A stretch of 64,000 nucleotides of DNA from Litoditis marina (Eukaryota; Nematoda; Chromadorea; Rhabditida; Rhabditidae), in NCBI GenBank assembly GCA_964036275.1, contig OZ038435.1, positions 6,640,187 through 6,704,186 on the forward strand, in the 5' to 3' direction. Positions 11,904-24,610 of this stretch are shown in pieces. Position 1 is the stretch's first letter. Each line of letters begins with the position of its first letter. The notes beneath the pieces were generated by a model. That model worked only from the letters and a program-made list of their open reading frames with translations, was not told where the DNA came from and did no database searches. A program made the translations under genes and the position numbers.

Positions 11904-13080
11904 CTGGTTTGTCAGCATTAGTGCAGCGTTGGGGATAAATAATAGAAAAACTGACAGGAACCAGCAAAAAAATGAACGGCGATATCCCCGTTGACCTTGG
12001 GTTTGTGATGTTTTTATTGCTTTCCTAGAGATAACGGGGTGTTTTGATAACGATCCAACGAGGAAGATGGAATTGATGCATTGTTTTCTCGAAACATTAC
12101 TTATGGAAAAAATGGGAAAACCATTTGAGAAATTGTTATATTTATTTAGAACAAAAATATTTGCTGTAAAAATCGTCTTGAATCGGGTCGAAACGATTTT
12201 GAGTGGCACCTTTCACTAAGCACATATTTCCATAATAACATTTGAGAAATGTTTCAATTTTCAATATTTCAGAATATTCGTGATTTGAAGAAGATTAGTT
12301 GCAGCACTGAAGAACTGGCATTTTTATATTGACATTCCTGAATTTATTTTATAATATAATTATGACTCAGAAAATTCACTGAATAGTTTAGCAATCAATG
12401 TTGAGTTCATACTGTTTTCTTAGAATATTCGAAACGGTAAAGTACTACCATTAATGTAATTTTGCTATCTCGTGATATTTCTGCTGGTATTAGTTGATAC
12501 ATTTTATATAACGGTAACTTTATCGGTTGTGACTGACTTCTAGTAGGATTGTGTTTACTATATAATATGATTGTGAATATATTATCTAATAAACACTTTG
12601 TTCACGCCTGGTCCAAGTTTTGAATGGTTCATCACAGCCATGGATCAATCGAGTCAGAAAGTTTAAGTTGATAAGATTTTGAGACCCAAGCTAACTTTCT
12701 TACCTGAACAACGTTTTTTTCATAAAAAACAGAATGAGTCGGACTGTACCAAATACTCTGCTAGAAAAAAAGTTATCCGAAAGCAAATAAAAAATATTGA
12801 ATTCCAAGTCATACTGTAGGAATGAACCGCGATGTGACGTACAGTATACGAGGGTGTGGTGAGATGAGAGTGGTAAGTCCCCTGCAAATATATTCCCTAT
12901 TTCGACGAGACAAGACTTCTATACTAAGAAGAGGAGAACAACGCATGACACACAGTTTGATACGCATACAATATAAAACTTCTACCGCTTTCAACCCTGA
13001 TTGTGATATTTTTCTCTCTTTCTCTTATTCTCTCTATCTTTTCCTCTCTGTGTTTCACTGTATATCAGCCCCTATCTCTG

Positions 13081-13131
<51 letters not shown>

Positions 13132-14086
13132 GGCTGTCATAATACCCACCACCGATCTTCAGAATAATAAGCCCTAACCCTTCCTTGTCACACTACATAT
13201 ACCTGTCTTTGGCATATATGACCTTCCGATTAATGTTTACATCATCATAAAAACACCCCTGAGAAACCACGATTATGCCCCACCAACCCACTTTTTATGT
13301 TCAAAGTGTAATATAATTGCACTTGTTTTCTGTGGGTCCCGGAAGTTTTTTCCAGTTTTTAGCCGGCGCTAGCTGCCGCGGGGCAGCATAAAAGCCGCTC
13401 TTATCGATAAAAAATCGACAGTCTTTTTGGGTGGCGCTCACCTGTTCCAAGAAGTGATATCCTATCGAAACCCTATCCCTGCCGGGGACACTCGTTCACA
13501 TCTTTTCATTCATACTTTACTTACAGTACAGTCTTTTTAGGACTATGGCTTTTCACTTCGTTACACTCTTCCGTGAGCGCTTACAGAATACAATCGGACT
13601 GTTACTGTTTCTCACCGAATATTGAACTGAAAATAGTCAAGATTGAGTCGGAGACTGCCTCGAATGTTTAGATTCTGAATTCATGTACGTGGAATACCGT
13701 CGGTCTGTCATGGTAGTTTGTAGGAAAATATATAATTTAGTCTCGCCCTTCTTCTGTTCCACTGTAGATTACAAATAACAATATGTTGAATAGAAGTCAG
13801 TACACTACTAGTGCTCCGGGTATTCGTTCTGTTCAGCCAACTAGAATGCTCTAACATTGCTCCTTACTTCAGAACCAGTAGGTGGCTAAAGAGTTTAGAG
13901 AGAGTTAACTTCCTGGTTCGAATCTGCATTCGTTTGGAAAAAACCCACTTGTCGAGCTCGAAACATAATGTTCCTTTTATAGCTTCTTCTAGTTTTCATA
14001 CACTTCTTTTGAATCTACTTTTTAATGTACATGTTATTATATTTTATGGTACTATTCACCTCTGTCTAATATAAAATGTTTACAGT
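11904..14086. other. Intergenic, no gene seen
   Basis: AT-rich DNA with a long CT microsatellite at 13083-13129. AATAAA near 12588 is too far from the preceding stop to assign. Open frames through the CT run are low-complexity artefacts. Confidence 0.5.
13083..13129. repeat. (CT)n microsatellite
   Basis: Uninterrupted CT dinucleotides for about 46 bases, flanked by pyrimidine-rich sequence for a further 80 bases upstream. Confidence 0.97.
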
Positions 14087-17000
14087 ATGTCGAAACCGCT
14101 TCTGTGCTTCGTGTTCGGAGTGGTGGGCGTGGTGACGTTCGGCTCCATTCTCACGGTCCTCTCCCTCCTCAGCGAGATCCACAACCTACAGTCGGAGTTC
14201 GATGAACACAACGCGGATTACAAGGTGATTTGATGGAATTTTCTGAATTTAGGATAATTAGTGTGTCGTTGAGCGATACCGACTTTCTTATAACCTAATT
14301 TTGATGAGTTAAATGTTAAATGACATTTTTCACACATTCTGTCTCAACTTTAAACTACTTGCATATAGCAAAATACGCTCACAAACTATCTGCCAAGTTC
14401 CCGAGACTTATTTCACAAAATAAATCGTAAGGTTTTGAGAAGATTCCCAAATTCGAGCTATAAATTCATCGCGAAATATAATTCCAGCAGATAGAATAAA
14501 CGCAGTATAAAGTAGAAGAATCGCTTTAAGAACTACTAGCACAGCCTTTGCTTTCGTAGTACCAGAACATAGTTGGACAGCAGTGGTTTTCAGACAACGT
14601 GTATGAGAAAAACTGTTAAGGTACAGAATAAAAATTAATTATAAATATGAATTTAGTTCACCTCCAACCTGGTTTGGGACATGATGCAGAAGGAAATTCT
14701 GTTCGATTCCGGTAGATCAAAGAGAAGCTCCGGATGTGGTTGCGGTGGGTTCAGTTTGATTGTTGCTTGGTTTCATGAGGGACAAGAAAATGTCATATTT
14801 CTATTCCTGTCATATTTCATACTCCTAAGTCTTTTGGAGATTCGTTCATACGGGTCTAATCAGTATGATTTTGATACGTCGTTTTTTGTATAGTATAGTG
14901 TTATATTATATGTTACTCAATGAAAAATTCCAGAGTCATGCTCGAGTAGATCAAACAACTGCGCCCCCGGACCAGCTGGACCACCCGGACAGCCAGGACT
15001 TGACGGAAGTAAGACAAATACTTGCAATACTCGTTAAATTTGCGAGCCGTGAATAGTTTCCGTTCTTTAGTACTTACTAATCAGTGGTATCCGGTCTGCA
15101 ACTTGCGAAGTCCATATTTCTCATTTCAGTAAAAACTGCAAAATTTACAACTTGGTAGAGGCGGATTTTCAATTTCTTCTCATCTTTTACCAGGGGTGTT
15201 GGACAAGATTACAGTTTTGGAAAATTTCGTGTTTCCGCGCTCGAATTTTTTTGAGTTGTTTCCAGTTGTTTGGAGTTTGTGCTTAACAACCCTATTTTCC
15301 AAACCTCTGAATCTTTTCAGTCAAAATTGATAGTCAGACTTCTTTCGTTCGTTTACAGCTCGGATCTTCTTATTTAAATCTAGTAGCCAAATTTATCACT
15401 ACTTTTTTCTCAACAGCTTAGTTCTGACTCATTTTAGTCCACGGAGAGCCTGGAGAACCCGGAAGAAGAGGTCTGCCCGGAGTCATCGTCAATGTGTTCG
15501 AGACCCCCACTGGATGTATCCCATGCCCTCAGGGTGAACCCGGACCAGCTGGACCACCCGGACCTCCCGGACCCAAGGGATACGACGGCACCCCCGGATA
15601 CAAGGGAAATGCTGGTTAGTTGGGGGGACGATTGGGAGAACAAAAGGAAAAGTTTCATGAAACTCTAACACAAATAGCTCTATATAGGTTCAGATTTTTC
15701 TCCGCCATACTTTAGTGTTATCTAATACTTTTATGACACGAAAAACGGTTTCTGTGTAAATAGAAAAAGTCACCGGCTACAAGTGAAAACCGACCATTGC
15801 ACTAAATTCAATCTTCTCCGAAAGATGAAGGGTTTCTCTGCTCCCAAAGTCTACAGTGATGTGAACGCTAAACACTCTTAGGACCGTTCCTGCTTGCCTC
15901 GTTTCGGTTTTTATCTTTCTTTGTGCTTGCAATCATAATCCTATTAAGCGAAACAACCTATTTCAGGACGTAACGGTGGAAACGGTATGCTCGGACCCCG
16001 CGGAGACGCCGGTCAGCCCGGCAGCAACGGTGCCCCCGGCGTGCCCGGCATTCCCGGACAGAACTCGTACAAGCAAATCGGCACCCCCGGCCCGGCCGGA
16101 CAACCTGGACAATCCGGAATCCCCGGCGCTCCTGGAGTGCGCGGACTCGAAGGTAACAACCGCAGTTTTCGCGATACTATTAACTAAAGTTTGTGGAACT
16201 CATAGAAAACCGTTTATCTTCTTCTATATGTATGCTTTGCGGAACAACACCTGCTCGACATCAGCACAATTGCGTGAAGAAAACAACAATTTACTGTTTT
16301 GCGCTTTCATTGGATTAGTTTTGTGAATCTGTCGATCTCTCTGTTGCAGGCTACCCCGGTCAGCCCGGTCTAGCCGGTCCCGCTGGCCGTGCCGGTAACA
16401 GCGGTTTCGACGGAATTCCCGGCATCCCCGGCGGTCCCGGAGGTCCAGGACTTCCCGGCGCCGACGCAGCATACTGCCAGTGTCCCGTCAGAACTCAGGT
16501 AAAAGATAAGATTATTTCAAGATTGTCTGGAAATAATGAGTGGGTTATACCAATGATCGAACAGATTCCACGGGATTCTCGTTGGGATCACGTTTCATGT
16601 TGTGCACTCTTTAGAATACTGGTTTGTGGACGATACTGATCACTAAATTCTCCATTTTTTTCTTGATTTCCTGTAACGAAACTCGCCCTGCTCTTGTCAT
16701 GAGCAATTCATTACAAAACTCTTTCGATGGAACTTTATTATATTTAGACAACTTTAGAGAGCTTTGAAAGTACTAGAAGTATTTGAAGAGTTATCTATGA
16801 GCAACATCTTAGACCGTATTGTGAATGAACTAAGATGAGCTCATAAAGCACCATAACCACGAAACAGACTATACTGTTAGTCAATTGCTGAAACATGTTA
16901 AACACAGCAGAACTCAGAAACGTGCTATGACAAACTGCACGATGCCTCATTAGAAAGCCAACTTCACGTGACTGTTCCATTTACTACTAGTATAATATTC

Positions 17001-17133
17001 GGATTATTTATATTTTATCAAAAACCCCATATTATTCCAGATTCTGGTGCCAGCCGCCTTCAAGACCGTTGAAGAGTACAAGAAGGCCCTCGCCCTGGCC
17101 GCAAAAAGAAACCGCCATGTTGTGGCCAACTAA
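14087..17133 (+). CDS. Cuticle collagen
   Basis: Structural protein of the nematode cuticle, secreted by the hypodermis. Seven exons (14087-14224, 14657-14744, 14934-15008, 15438-15614, 15967-16152, 16350-16498, 17041-17133) give 301 residues, normal for the family. The N-terminus has the hydrophobic segment of the nematode collagen N-terminal domain (residues about 5-28). An RSKR site at 66-69 fits cleavage by a subtilisin-like proprotein convertase. Gly-X-Y blocks follow, rich in [14 protein letters not shown] triplets and interrupted by a non-collagen stretch with the pair CIPC. Cysteine pairs flank the helices (CGC, GCIPCP, YCQC) and would form inter-chain bonds. The C-terminal tail is lysine-rich and lacks Gly-X-Y. 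Codons in the Gly-X-Y blocks are strongly biased to GGA/GGT and CCC/CCG. Seven exons is many for this family. The exact orthologue is not clear. Confidence 0.95.
16870..16994 (-). mobile_element. Inverted-repeat element, family A
   Basis: Copy in the last intron of the collagen gene, bounded by TATACTGTTAG and CTACTAGTATA. Confidence 0.85.
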
Positions 17134-17190
17134 ACACATTGTTAATCCTATTTTGTTTGTAAATATAGTTGTCACAACGTTGTATGGTGA

Positions 17191-17196
17191 AATAAA
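17191..17196 (+). terminator. Polyadenylation signal of the collagen gene
   Basis: AATAAA 57 bases after the collagen stop codon. Confidence 0.65.
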
Positions 17197-17551
17197 CTTG
17201 TCTTTGATAATCTTCATTCCCGACTCATTTGGTTGAATGTGATTTGATCTAATCTTTTTTTACAAAATAATCGAAAATGATTGACGCTTAAACCTTCAGA
17301 ACGCCTGTTTCTGGCCATTTCCACTTGAGACTTTGGCAGCGTGAGAATAAAATGGGGAAAGAATAGGTATTTCCAACCACACGTTTTAACAAGAGTTTAA
17401 AACCACTTTGAAAACCGTTTATCTTTCGAAAAACTGAACATGGTAAAAATAGCGTGGAGATTTTGTTGCACCAAAGACTTAGTGAAATGACTCAAACTAT
17501 ACTTCAATTTTTTCCTGACAAGTAACACCCTAACTGTGCTCCGTATTCCAG

Positions 17552-17689
17552 CTGCGTCAAGTTGACGAGTTCACGATCAGTGAAGTTAAAATGCGCAAGT
17601 TGCGTCAAGAAGGCGCCAAGCAGGTCAAAGGCCGTCTATTGACGCGTTTTCGGTGCAACCTCGGCCGGCGACTCGCGGTTCCTTTGTAA
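17552..17689 (+). other. Exon-like ORF of unknown origin
   Basis: Immediately after an acceptor-like TATTCCAG the sequence is open for 45 codons and then stops. It reads as a charged, helix-prone peptide (includes EVKMRKLRQEGAKQ) with coding-like composition unlike its AT-rich surroundings. The collagen exon before it ends in phase 0, so this could serve as an alternative last exon of that gene; it resembles no collagen tail. A possible donor (GCAG then GTCAAA) inside it would also allow an internal exon. It might be a gene relic. Confidence 0.3.
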
Positions 17690-17772
17690 TGCTAATCTCG
17701 ACAAGACGGCTTGATTCTTATGCAACCACTTGGCATTAATTAATGACACTCGACTATCATGGAAACAATGTA

Positions 17773-17868
17773 GATACTGCTAGTCAATTGCATGGTCACG
17801 CGTAAAACGTGTAAAATGCAAGATGCGTTTTCTTCACGCTCACGTGACTATTACATTCACCTAGTATA
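17773..17868 (-). mobile_element. Family A element, internally deleted
   Basis: Both termini recognisable (ACTGCTAGTCAATTG, CACCTAGTATA), core missing. Confidence 0.7.
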
Positions 17869-18464
17869 TTTGTAATCAGATGTACAGTCAAACTTAACAA
17901 ATTCGCATGTTTCAGTTTTGTACTGTTTTATTTTCAAAGTTGGATGTTTTATCCAGCGTAACTGTTTCTGGTTAATTTTCAAACATCCAGAGCATGACTT
18001 CTGAGAGAGGCAACTAACAAAAATAACCATACTTGGGTATGTGGTTTAGTGAATTCGGAATAATTCTCAGCATTCGGCTTAAAAACTTCTTCGAATACAA
18101 TGTTTTTAAAGTTCCGAAAGTTTTCAAAGGCCTATTTTTGAAAAGTTGCGTTTACTGGCACATTCGTGTTCACTAGTAAATATAATGACTTGAAGACAAC
18201 AATTAACTGATGCGTCTTTACGCAGAACGTGGAGACACATTTTTGCACGTTTTCTGATGTGTTTATCACTTCTGATTTACTACACATTTAACTAGCAATG
18301 CGAGTAAGACTGTGTTAATTCCCAGTTTTTGAGTCATTTTCTCTTCGACTTGGTAGTTTTATTCATTTTATGCCATTTTTTACTTCTTCTCTTCAATTTT
18401 TCTCTTCATTTCAGTTTTGAGGTTTAGTTGACACTTCGACACTTTGATACTTTGATACGTCGAA

Positions 18465-18700
18465 TATAGTTCGTTTCATTCCCACTAAGAGCCATTGGCA
18501 TCGTGCCAAGATTTTTGGATGGCTATGTCTCAGGTCAGATATAAGTTTTTTAAAGACTATTACTTTTGATTTGTACTTATGAAACTGAACAATCTCTAAC
18601 AGCGGTTTGCAGTTTGTGGAAAAACTCCGAAGAGATAAAAAACCGCTTTGAATATTCATTGGCTTGCTGCCAAGTCTCAGTGGGAATGACCGGGACTATA
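18465..18700. mobile_element. Inverted-repeat element, family C
   Basis: 236 bases with TATAGTTCGTTTCATTCCCA and TCTCAGTGGGAATG near the ends. Confidence 0.8.
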
Positions 18701-19064
18701 CCATACCAGTGTCTTCTAAGATCTCACGCCGGGGTACTAATATCCAATTCGCATCACGTTCGAACTGATTTAGGTAATATTACCTCAATCCACACACAGA
18801 AAAATCTCATAATTATACTGAAAACCTATGATCAGTGGTTTTCACAGACGCATAAGGTTCTCATAACAACTGTATTATGGTAAAACTCAATTAACTGATT
18901 CAATTTTGAAATAAACAATGTATAAAACCAATGTGAACGATAAAAACTGTGTTCTATATGAACAATATTCTATTCATATTCCATGTGTCGAATATTTATT
19001 TATTCTACTACCATGCTTCTTTTAGAATACCATTCTTATTTTTACTTTCGTGTTTTCTTTCTTG

Positions 19065-19190
19065 CTCTCTCTCTCTCTCTCTTTTCTCTATCTCTCTTTA
19101 TCTCTCTCTCGCTATCCTTTTCTCTATCTCTCTCTCTCTATCTCTCTCTCTCCCTGCTCTCTTGCCCCTCTCCTTCTTTTTCATTCTATC
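19065..19190. repeat. CT-rich microsatellite
   Basis: Imperfect CT/CTAT dinucleotide run, pyrimidine-rich over about 200 bases, followed at 19249 by ACCGTAACCCG. Confidence 0.9.
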
Positions 19191-19707
19191 TGTCCATCTC
19201 TTTCTCCATCCGTTTTCTCATTAATTTTCTCAACCGATCAATGCATGGATACCGTAACCCGTCGCCACCTTATTTCATTCTTTACCTCCCCCCATTTTTC
19301 TCTTTTGCTCAATAGTTCATTCTCTAAAATTACCAAAAGTAATCATTGTAACTTAAACAAATAATATGGTATTTTCACGACATCATTTAATATCAGGTCA
19401 TTACATCTGGTTTGAAGTTCAAAACTTGCTTACAGAAATCACAATGTGGAAGTATTTTCCATGTGGTAATAAGTTTTATAAGTTATAAGCATGTAGTAAT
19501 ATATGCACAGCGGTCTAGTTACTATACTTACTTCTAGTTCACCAAATACAATAGCTACGTATTTCACCGAATATCGATCGCATGGAAAGAACTTCGTACT
19601 CAAAAAGGGCTTCGTACAAACACTTTATGGCAAGCAACTTGGGGAACTGGATGTTTGTCTATGTGAAGTGTACTCTGAGTTGACACATTTGTATGAATTA
19701 CAACGTT

Positions 19708-19937
19708 GTCTACTTCGTTTCTCCAAGCGATAACTTTCTACAGTAATCTTTCGAATATTCAACTAACCAACAAACATACTTTTTTTCAGATTCACAGTTC
19801 TCTATGGGTGTGGTAACCCAGGTGTAAAACATATTCACGAAGTTTAAACTATTCGCATCACCTACAAGATATGAAAAACTTACTTGAAAGATTTACAATC
19901 TTACTGTAGAGGGGTATGGGTGCGTGAAACAGACTAT
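19708..19937. mobile_element. Inverted-repeat element, family B
   Basis: Termini match the other copies (AACTTTCTACAGTAATC and GTGAAACAGACTAT) with small decay at the left tip. Confidence 0.75.
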
Positions 19938-20638
19938 GCAAGGTTGGCCGTACTGGCTCGTCCCGAAACAAAGCAAGTGGATAGCTAGAAAAATGGAGAA
20001 GTCGTGAATGAAAACACAACGCAAAGATGTAAACAGAAAAACATATATTTTTGGGTATATATTTATATATATATATTGTGTTCGTGAAATAACAGGAACC
20101 TCTTACTTTTAGATTGGTGTATTCATGGCTCTGACATGTTTCGTCAACCAACTAGCTTTACTAATACTATCGTATCACGCTCTTAGCTAATAGTCTCTTT
20201 AACTTTATTAGTTGTATAATGACATGATACATAAAAAACACAGCTAAGCTCACATTAACCACAAGTACCTCTCCGATAGATGACTAGATTTGCCAGGGTG
20301 GTCCGTTTTTTATTTCCAGAAAGTTTTCTCACGAAAGTTTTAATGTGCCACGAGTTCAGAACCTCCATACTTTCGTAGGTTGATGTTGTTCACATTGAAT
20401 TTTTTCAAATAGTATTCTGAATAGACAATATCCAAGTCTCTTCCTCCACTACACGTTTGTAAATTTCCTATAAAAAGATAACCATTATGCGATTTCACAA
20501 GAATACAAGGCGAAAAATTGCTAGGTCGCTTACAGTGGTTCCATTCAACTAGTCAGTGCTTTTGAAGCTAATGTTGGTTGTTGCTTTGAAATCAACGATT
20601 TTGTTCCATACTTTAATTTTTCCTACCATCCCGTTCAG

Positions 20639-20766
20639 TATACTAGAAGGCAAACGAATAGTCACGTAAAGTTAGTACTCTAATGAGGAGCACTTTGTCG
20701 TTCACGTTTTCGAGTTCTGCTGTGTTCAACATGTTTTATGTGACTGTGCAATTAACTAACAGTATA
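20639..20766 (+). mobile_element. Inverted-repeat element, family A
   Basis: Complete copy; a second, diverged copy follows at about 20822-20950. Confidence 0.85.
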
Positions 20767-21194
20767 ACTCTGTAGGTGTTCGTTCATTAGCGCCTACAAC
20801 TGAAACTATTCAAAAAGCCTGCCTAGGAGTTAACTGAATGATAACGTGACACGTTGGAATAAGAAATGGAGCACTTCACAACTTTACGATTGCACGTTTT
20901 GAATTCTTCTGTTACACGTTTAAAGTGGCGGAGTAGTTGACTAAAAGTTTGGTGAGTGGGTGACAAATAGGCCGAAACTAGATAGAAGGGTATCATATGT
21001 CTCCAACTCTGAAGCCTGAACGCTAGTAGATAAGAACTTTTGTGAAAAGTTCATACTTTCGAATAGGTTACTCTATTCGAATAACGTGGCTCAAATTTCA
21101 CATAAAACTGTTTATAGAGTGCTAAGCATCTGCATGCAGCACTTTTTTGGTAAGATCATATGCAACCAATACTATTCATACAGTATTATATCAT

Positions 21195-21430
21195 ATTCAC
21201 ACAACAGTATTCCAACCATTTTTGAGCTTTTGCAATGGTCGTAGGCTCAATCTGTTTCAGCTTATTCGTCACCCACTCGTATGGTTGTTGCGAATTTTCG
21301 GCGTGTACTCATTTATGCAAGTTCGAAACACTGTTGATTAATGGACGTCATCAATAAAATGTCGCTGGCTTGGCTAACAGTTGTTGCGTACGGTACCATT
21401 TGCATTTTTGAATTTGGCGGCCGCATAGAA
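21195..21430. promoter_or_regulatory. Candidate enhancer with Hox/PBC, CRE-like and octamer motifs
   Basis: Contains TGATTAATGG at 21335-21344 (Hox/PBC consensus), followed directly by ACGTCATCAATAAAA, and ATTTGCAT at 21398-21405 (POU octamer). Upstream is ATTTATGCAA. Base composition is more complex than the flanks. Motif reading only. Confidence 0.35.
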
Positions 21431-22362
21431 CAGGCATACTGTAGCTGTGGTGTGGAACGGAAATTGCACTCTTAGTGGAAAGATATCGAAAATATGCATT
21501 GTAGTTTCAGTACACCAAAAGTACAACCCCGACACTATTTCTACACAATATTCGGGCGGGTACTCAAATATTTGTCTACAATAAACTACCGTGTTTAAAA
21601 AACATATGGATAGTTAGTTCGAATGTGATGACGATAGAGAGCAAACTACCTAGAAAACTATCTGAGAACAATTAACAAAAATACTTTTAAACGTATGGAG
21701 CGGACTATAGAAGTAAGCCGTGTGGCTCTAACCTCAATTTTCTCGTAGAACAATGGAAATGCTACATAAAACATAGTGTTAAACTGAAAAGCTATCACTT
21801 CGCAGAGCCGAAAAAGAAAGATGGCTTTGAGTTGTACGTTAGAGGGCATAGCTTTGGCAATTTTGAGTCAGAACAGTTTGCTTCCATTCTTGCTTCATGT
21901 TTCGTCATTTAGTTGCTTTCAGAGGTGCACTTGAGTTTATTATGTTCTATAATTTCACTTATATGCAATCAATGATTATTGTTCGGTACGACTTCTATGG
22001 CAACTACAATTCTTCGAAAAAATGGGCTGAGAAATAGAGAAAATCCAAAATCACAAACAGGAGAGGATCCGCTTCATAAACCAAGAATTTCATGAAAAGG
22101 TCTCACTTCGCAAGGTTTTTTTTTTCAATAATTTCTGAACTGAAAGCAGGTCTGTTCCGAAAACTTTAGTTCTGAAAATCGACAAAACTCTCACTACAGA
22201 GCTTGATCGAGAAGGTCCAATGTCATTTATGTGTCTTTCTTTTCATCTCTGCTCTCTTTCCCCTTCCCTCTCCCTTTATATATTATCTTTTTTTGCCTGC
22301 CTCTCCGTTACTCTCCCTCCAACTTTTTCTACCCCTCCCACCCCAACTACATCCAACCTTAT

Positions 22363-22365
<3 letters not shown>

Positions 22366-22444
<79 letters not shown>
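22366..22444. repeat. (CT)n microsatellite
   Basis: About 79 bases of CT repeats with one CC interruption, then ACAGTAACCCG. Confidence 0.95.
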
Positions 22445-22446
<2 letters not shown>

Positions 22447-22819
22447 AGTAACCCGTACGCGAACAAAGGGAACCGGTTACTTCAAAGAAGTAGTCAGCCG
22501 CATACTGTAGTCTGCAGCCACTGTCTATCGCACAAAATAGACACAATTGATCGCCCGGAAAAAAACAAGTCTTCTGCTTGTTGCGAAATCTGTTCAAGGT
22601 TCATCGAAGATTAGAGAGATTGGAGCTTCTGAGTCGCTGGACTTTTGGAGTAGCGGTAAAAAGATTTTGTTAGAATGAAATGAAGTTAACTAGAATAAAG
22701 TCAATATCTGAATGAATGAATTTTTCTTCATAAAGTTGATTATTGATTAAATTCAGAGTTACACCGCTTCTGTAGTCCTCTGGGAAGTGCGATGTACCAG
22801 TACGATAAAACACCACGCC

Positions 22820-23540
22820 ACTAAAATCAATTTCTCTCGTGAAGTTAGCGTGGCCGAGACGTTGCAAAACACAATTATGCATCATTTGCAGGGGTTTCCA
22901 AGAGGCACCAGCAAAGGTACCAGTTTAATTTTAAGAGCAGAAAAGTTGAGACGGCTTTCCCTTGAGATCGATAACTGGTAGTTCAGGGGCGTTGTCGCAA
23001 GGTACGGCGACGAGGAATCGGTTACGGTCGCTAAAATCAATAATCGATCATATTTACAAGACGTGAAATGGGGGTGGGGGTTGTGCACCAAAGTTTTATA
23101 CATTTCAAAGATGAACTGACTAGAAAAAAGTACGGAGGCTTCCCCGTATTTGAGATCAATAATTGGTGAGTTCTCGAACTTCATCAGATAGATTAACTAA
23201 CAGAGAAAGAGAGTTAGTTCGCTAAAATCAATAAAATTCAATTTTCAGAGCTTCACGAGACAAAAATTGGAAAGGCGGGGGATTTTGCATTACTTACAGC
23301 AAATTTCTGAAACGTTACAGGTGAACTGGTCGAGAATGCACGGAGGCTTCTCTGTACCTTTTATCAACAACCAGCGAACTTTAGGGGTATGCTCTGGAGA
23401 GAAATGTTTGAGACATATCAGTCTTAGGGGTGTCTCAGACAGAAAAAGTAATGGTGCTTTGAAGTCACTAAAATCAATAGTTCATCGATTTTGAGGAGTC
23501 ACTAAACAGAAATAAGGAAAGATCTCTAAAATCGATAACA
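22820..23540. repeat. Degenerate tandem repeat with ONECUT-like sites
   Basis: Three to four diverged units of roughly 190-240 bases. Each has a GGAGGCTTCCCCGTA-like block, then GAGATCRATAA and CTAAAATCAATA. Sites of the form ATCAAT/ATCGAT occur near 22825, 22967, 23034, 23154, 23224, 23472 and 23529, always on the same strand. AAAATCRATA is the published consensus of ONECUT/HNF6 homeodomain proteins; function here is inference. Confidence 0.55.
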
Positions 23541-23599
23541 GGTCAATTTTAGGGGTGTCTCAGACAGAAAAAAGGTACGGGGGGCTTTCCGGGACCCGG

Positions 23600-23790
23600 G
23601 AAAGCAAAGAAAAGTGGGCGTGGTCTCGGCTGATCTCGCACTCATTTCACTAATGGCTGTGTTGTGCAACCGGGCCGCCTTAATTATCAACCATTTATCT
23701 TTGGGCCATAACTCTCGCCCGCTCGATATCATCTGTAATCATCTGCTTTCTCACCTTGACGCTAATTGCTCCTGGACGGTAATAAAAATG
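23600..23790. promoter_or_regulatory. Candidate conserved non-coding island
   Basis: High-complexity stretch with GTGGGCGTGG, CTTAATTATCAACC, TTTGGGCCATAA and GTAATCATCTGC, motifs typical of KLF and homeodomain binding. A 93-codon open frame (23614-23892) spans it but has no splice signals or recognisable protein features, so I read the island as regulatory. Confidence 0.3.
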
Positions 23791-24060
23791 ATGGACATCG
23801 CCAACTTGGCAACAAATCCGGAATTGTGGCTAGAGGGTTTGCTTCTTCCAAAACATGCTTATACGGCGCATGTTTCTGTGATTGGAGTTTGATCGCGCTG
23901 CTTTTCGGTTAAATTATAGAGCTATATCGTGTATCACGCCATCGAGATCGAACTACAACAAATTAAATCATTCACTATAGGTAGCAATTCCTATGAACTC
24001 ATAAGAAGTGAACATGATACTTTCCGCAGGTGCTGCAGAAAAGCCTACAAACTACTAACA

Positions 24061-24263
24061 GACCTATAGGATTTGTCAAACCGTTGTGGACACCGTACCA
24101 TCGATTTTGTATGGGACGGGGTTTGGCGAGCGGCCAGCCAGTCTGCGTATCATTGATCTACACACTCTCTCAACTGCTGGCAGATAACCAACGACCGCTC
24201 GCCCCGCATCGCTCAATCAATCGAACCCTCTGCTGTCTTTATGGGAAAAATGGCGACTATATT
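24061..24263. repeat. Dispersed repeat I, copy 2
   Basis: Same order and orientation of blocks as copy 1, ending GGCGACTATAT. Confidence 0.75.
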
Positions 24264-24610
24264 TCCAGCCCACATAACGGTGAAACTTCCATCGACAGGT
24301 GATGATGTTTTGCTCATGTGATCTCATGACTTTTACTGGAGATCGCTACCGCGCTTAGTTAAATGCACGATCAGATCCAACGTCTGTTATACTATGTGTA
24401 AAAGTTCAAGATTTTGGTATCAATCTTGAATCTGACCTCATCAAAACCTTGAGAAAATCATCTCAAACTATACTAAAAGTTCGTTGGTCGGTTGAGTAAG
24501 AAACCACTGCTGACATAAATCAGTCGGGTTCCATTGCACCTAAAGTTGTGCACCATTTCGATGAAAAGGTGAGCGCCCAATGGGGTTTCTTTTTGGATTT
24601 ACCTACCGTA

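Noticed and set aside
22203..22614. Long ORFs through the CT repeat
   Set aside because: Ser-Leu repeats from (CT)n in several frames at once are microsatellite artefacts.
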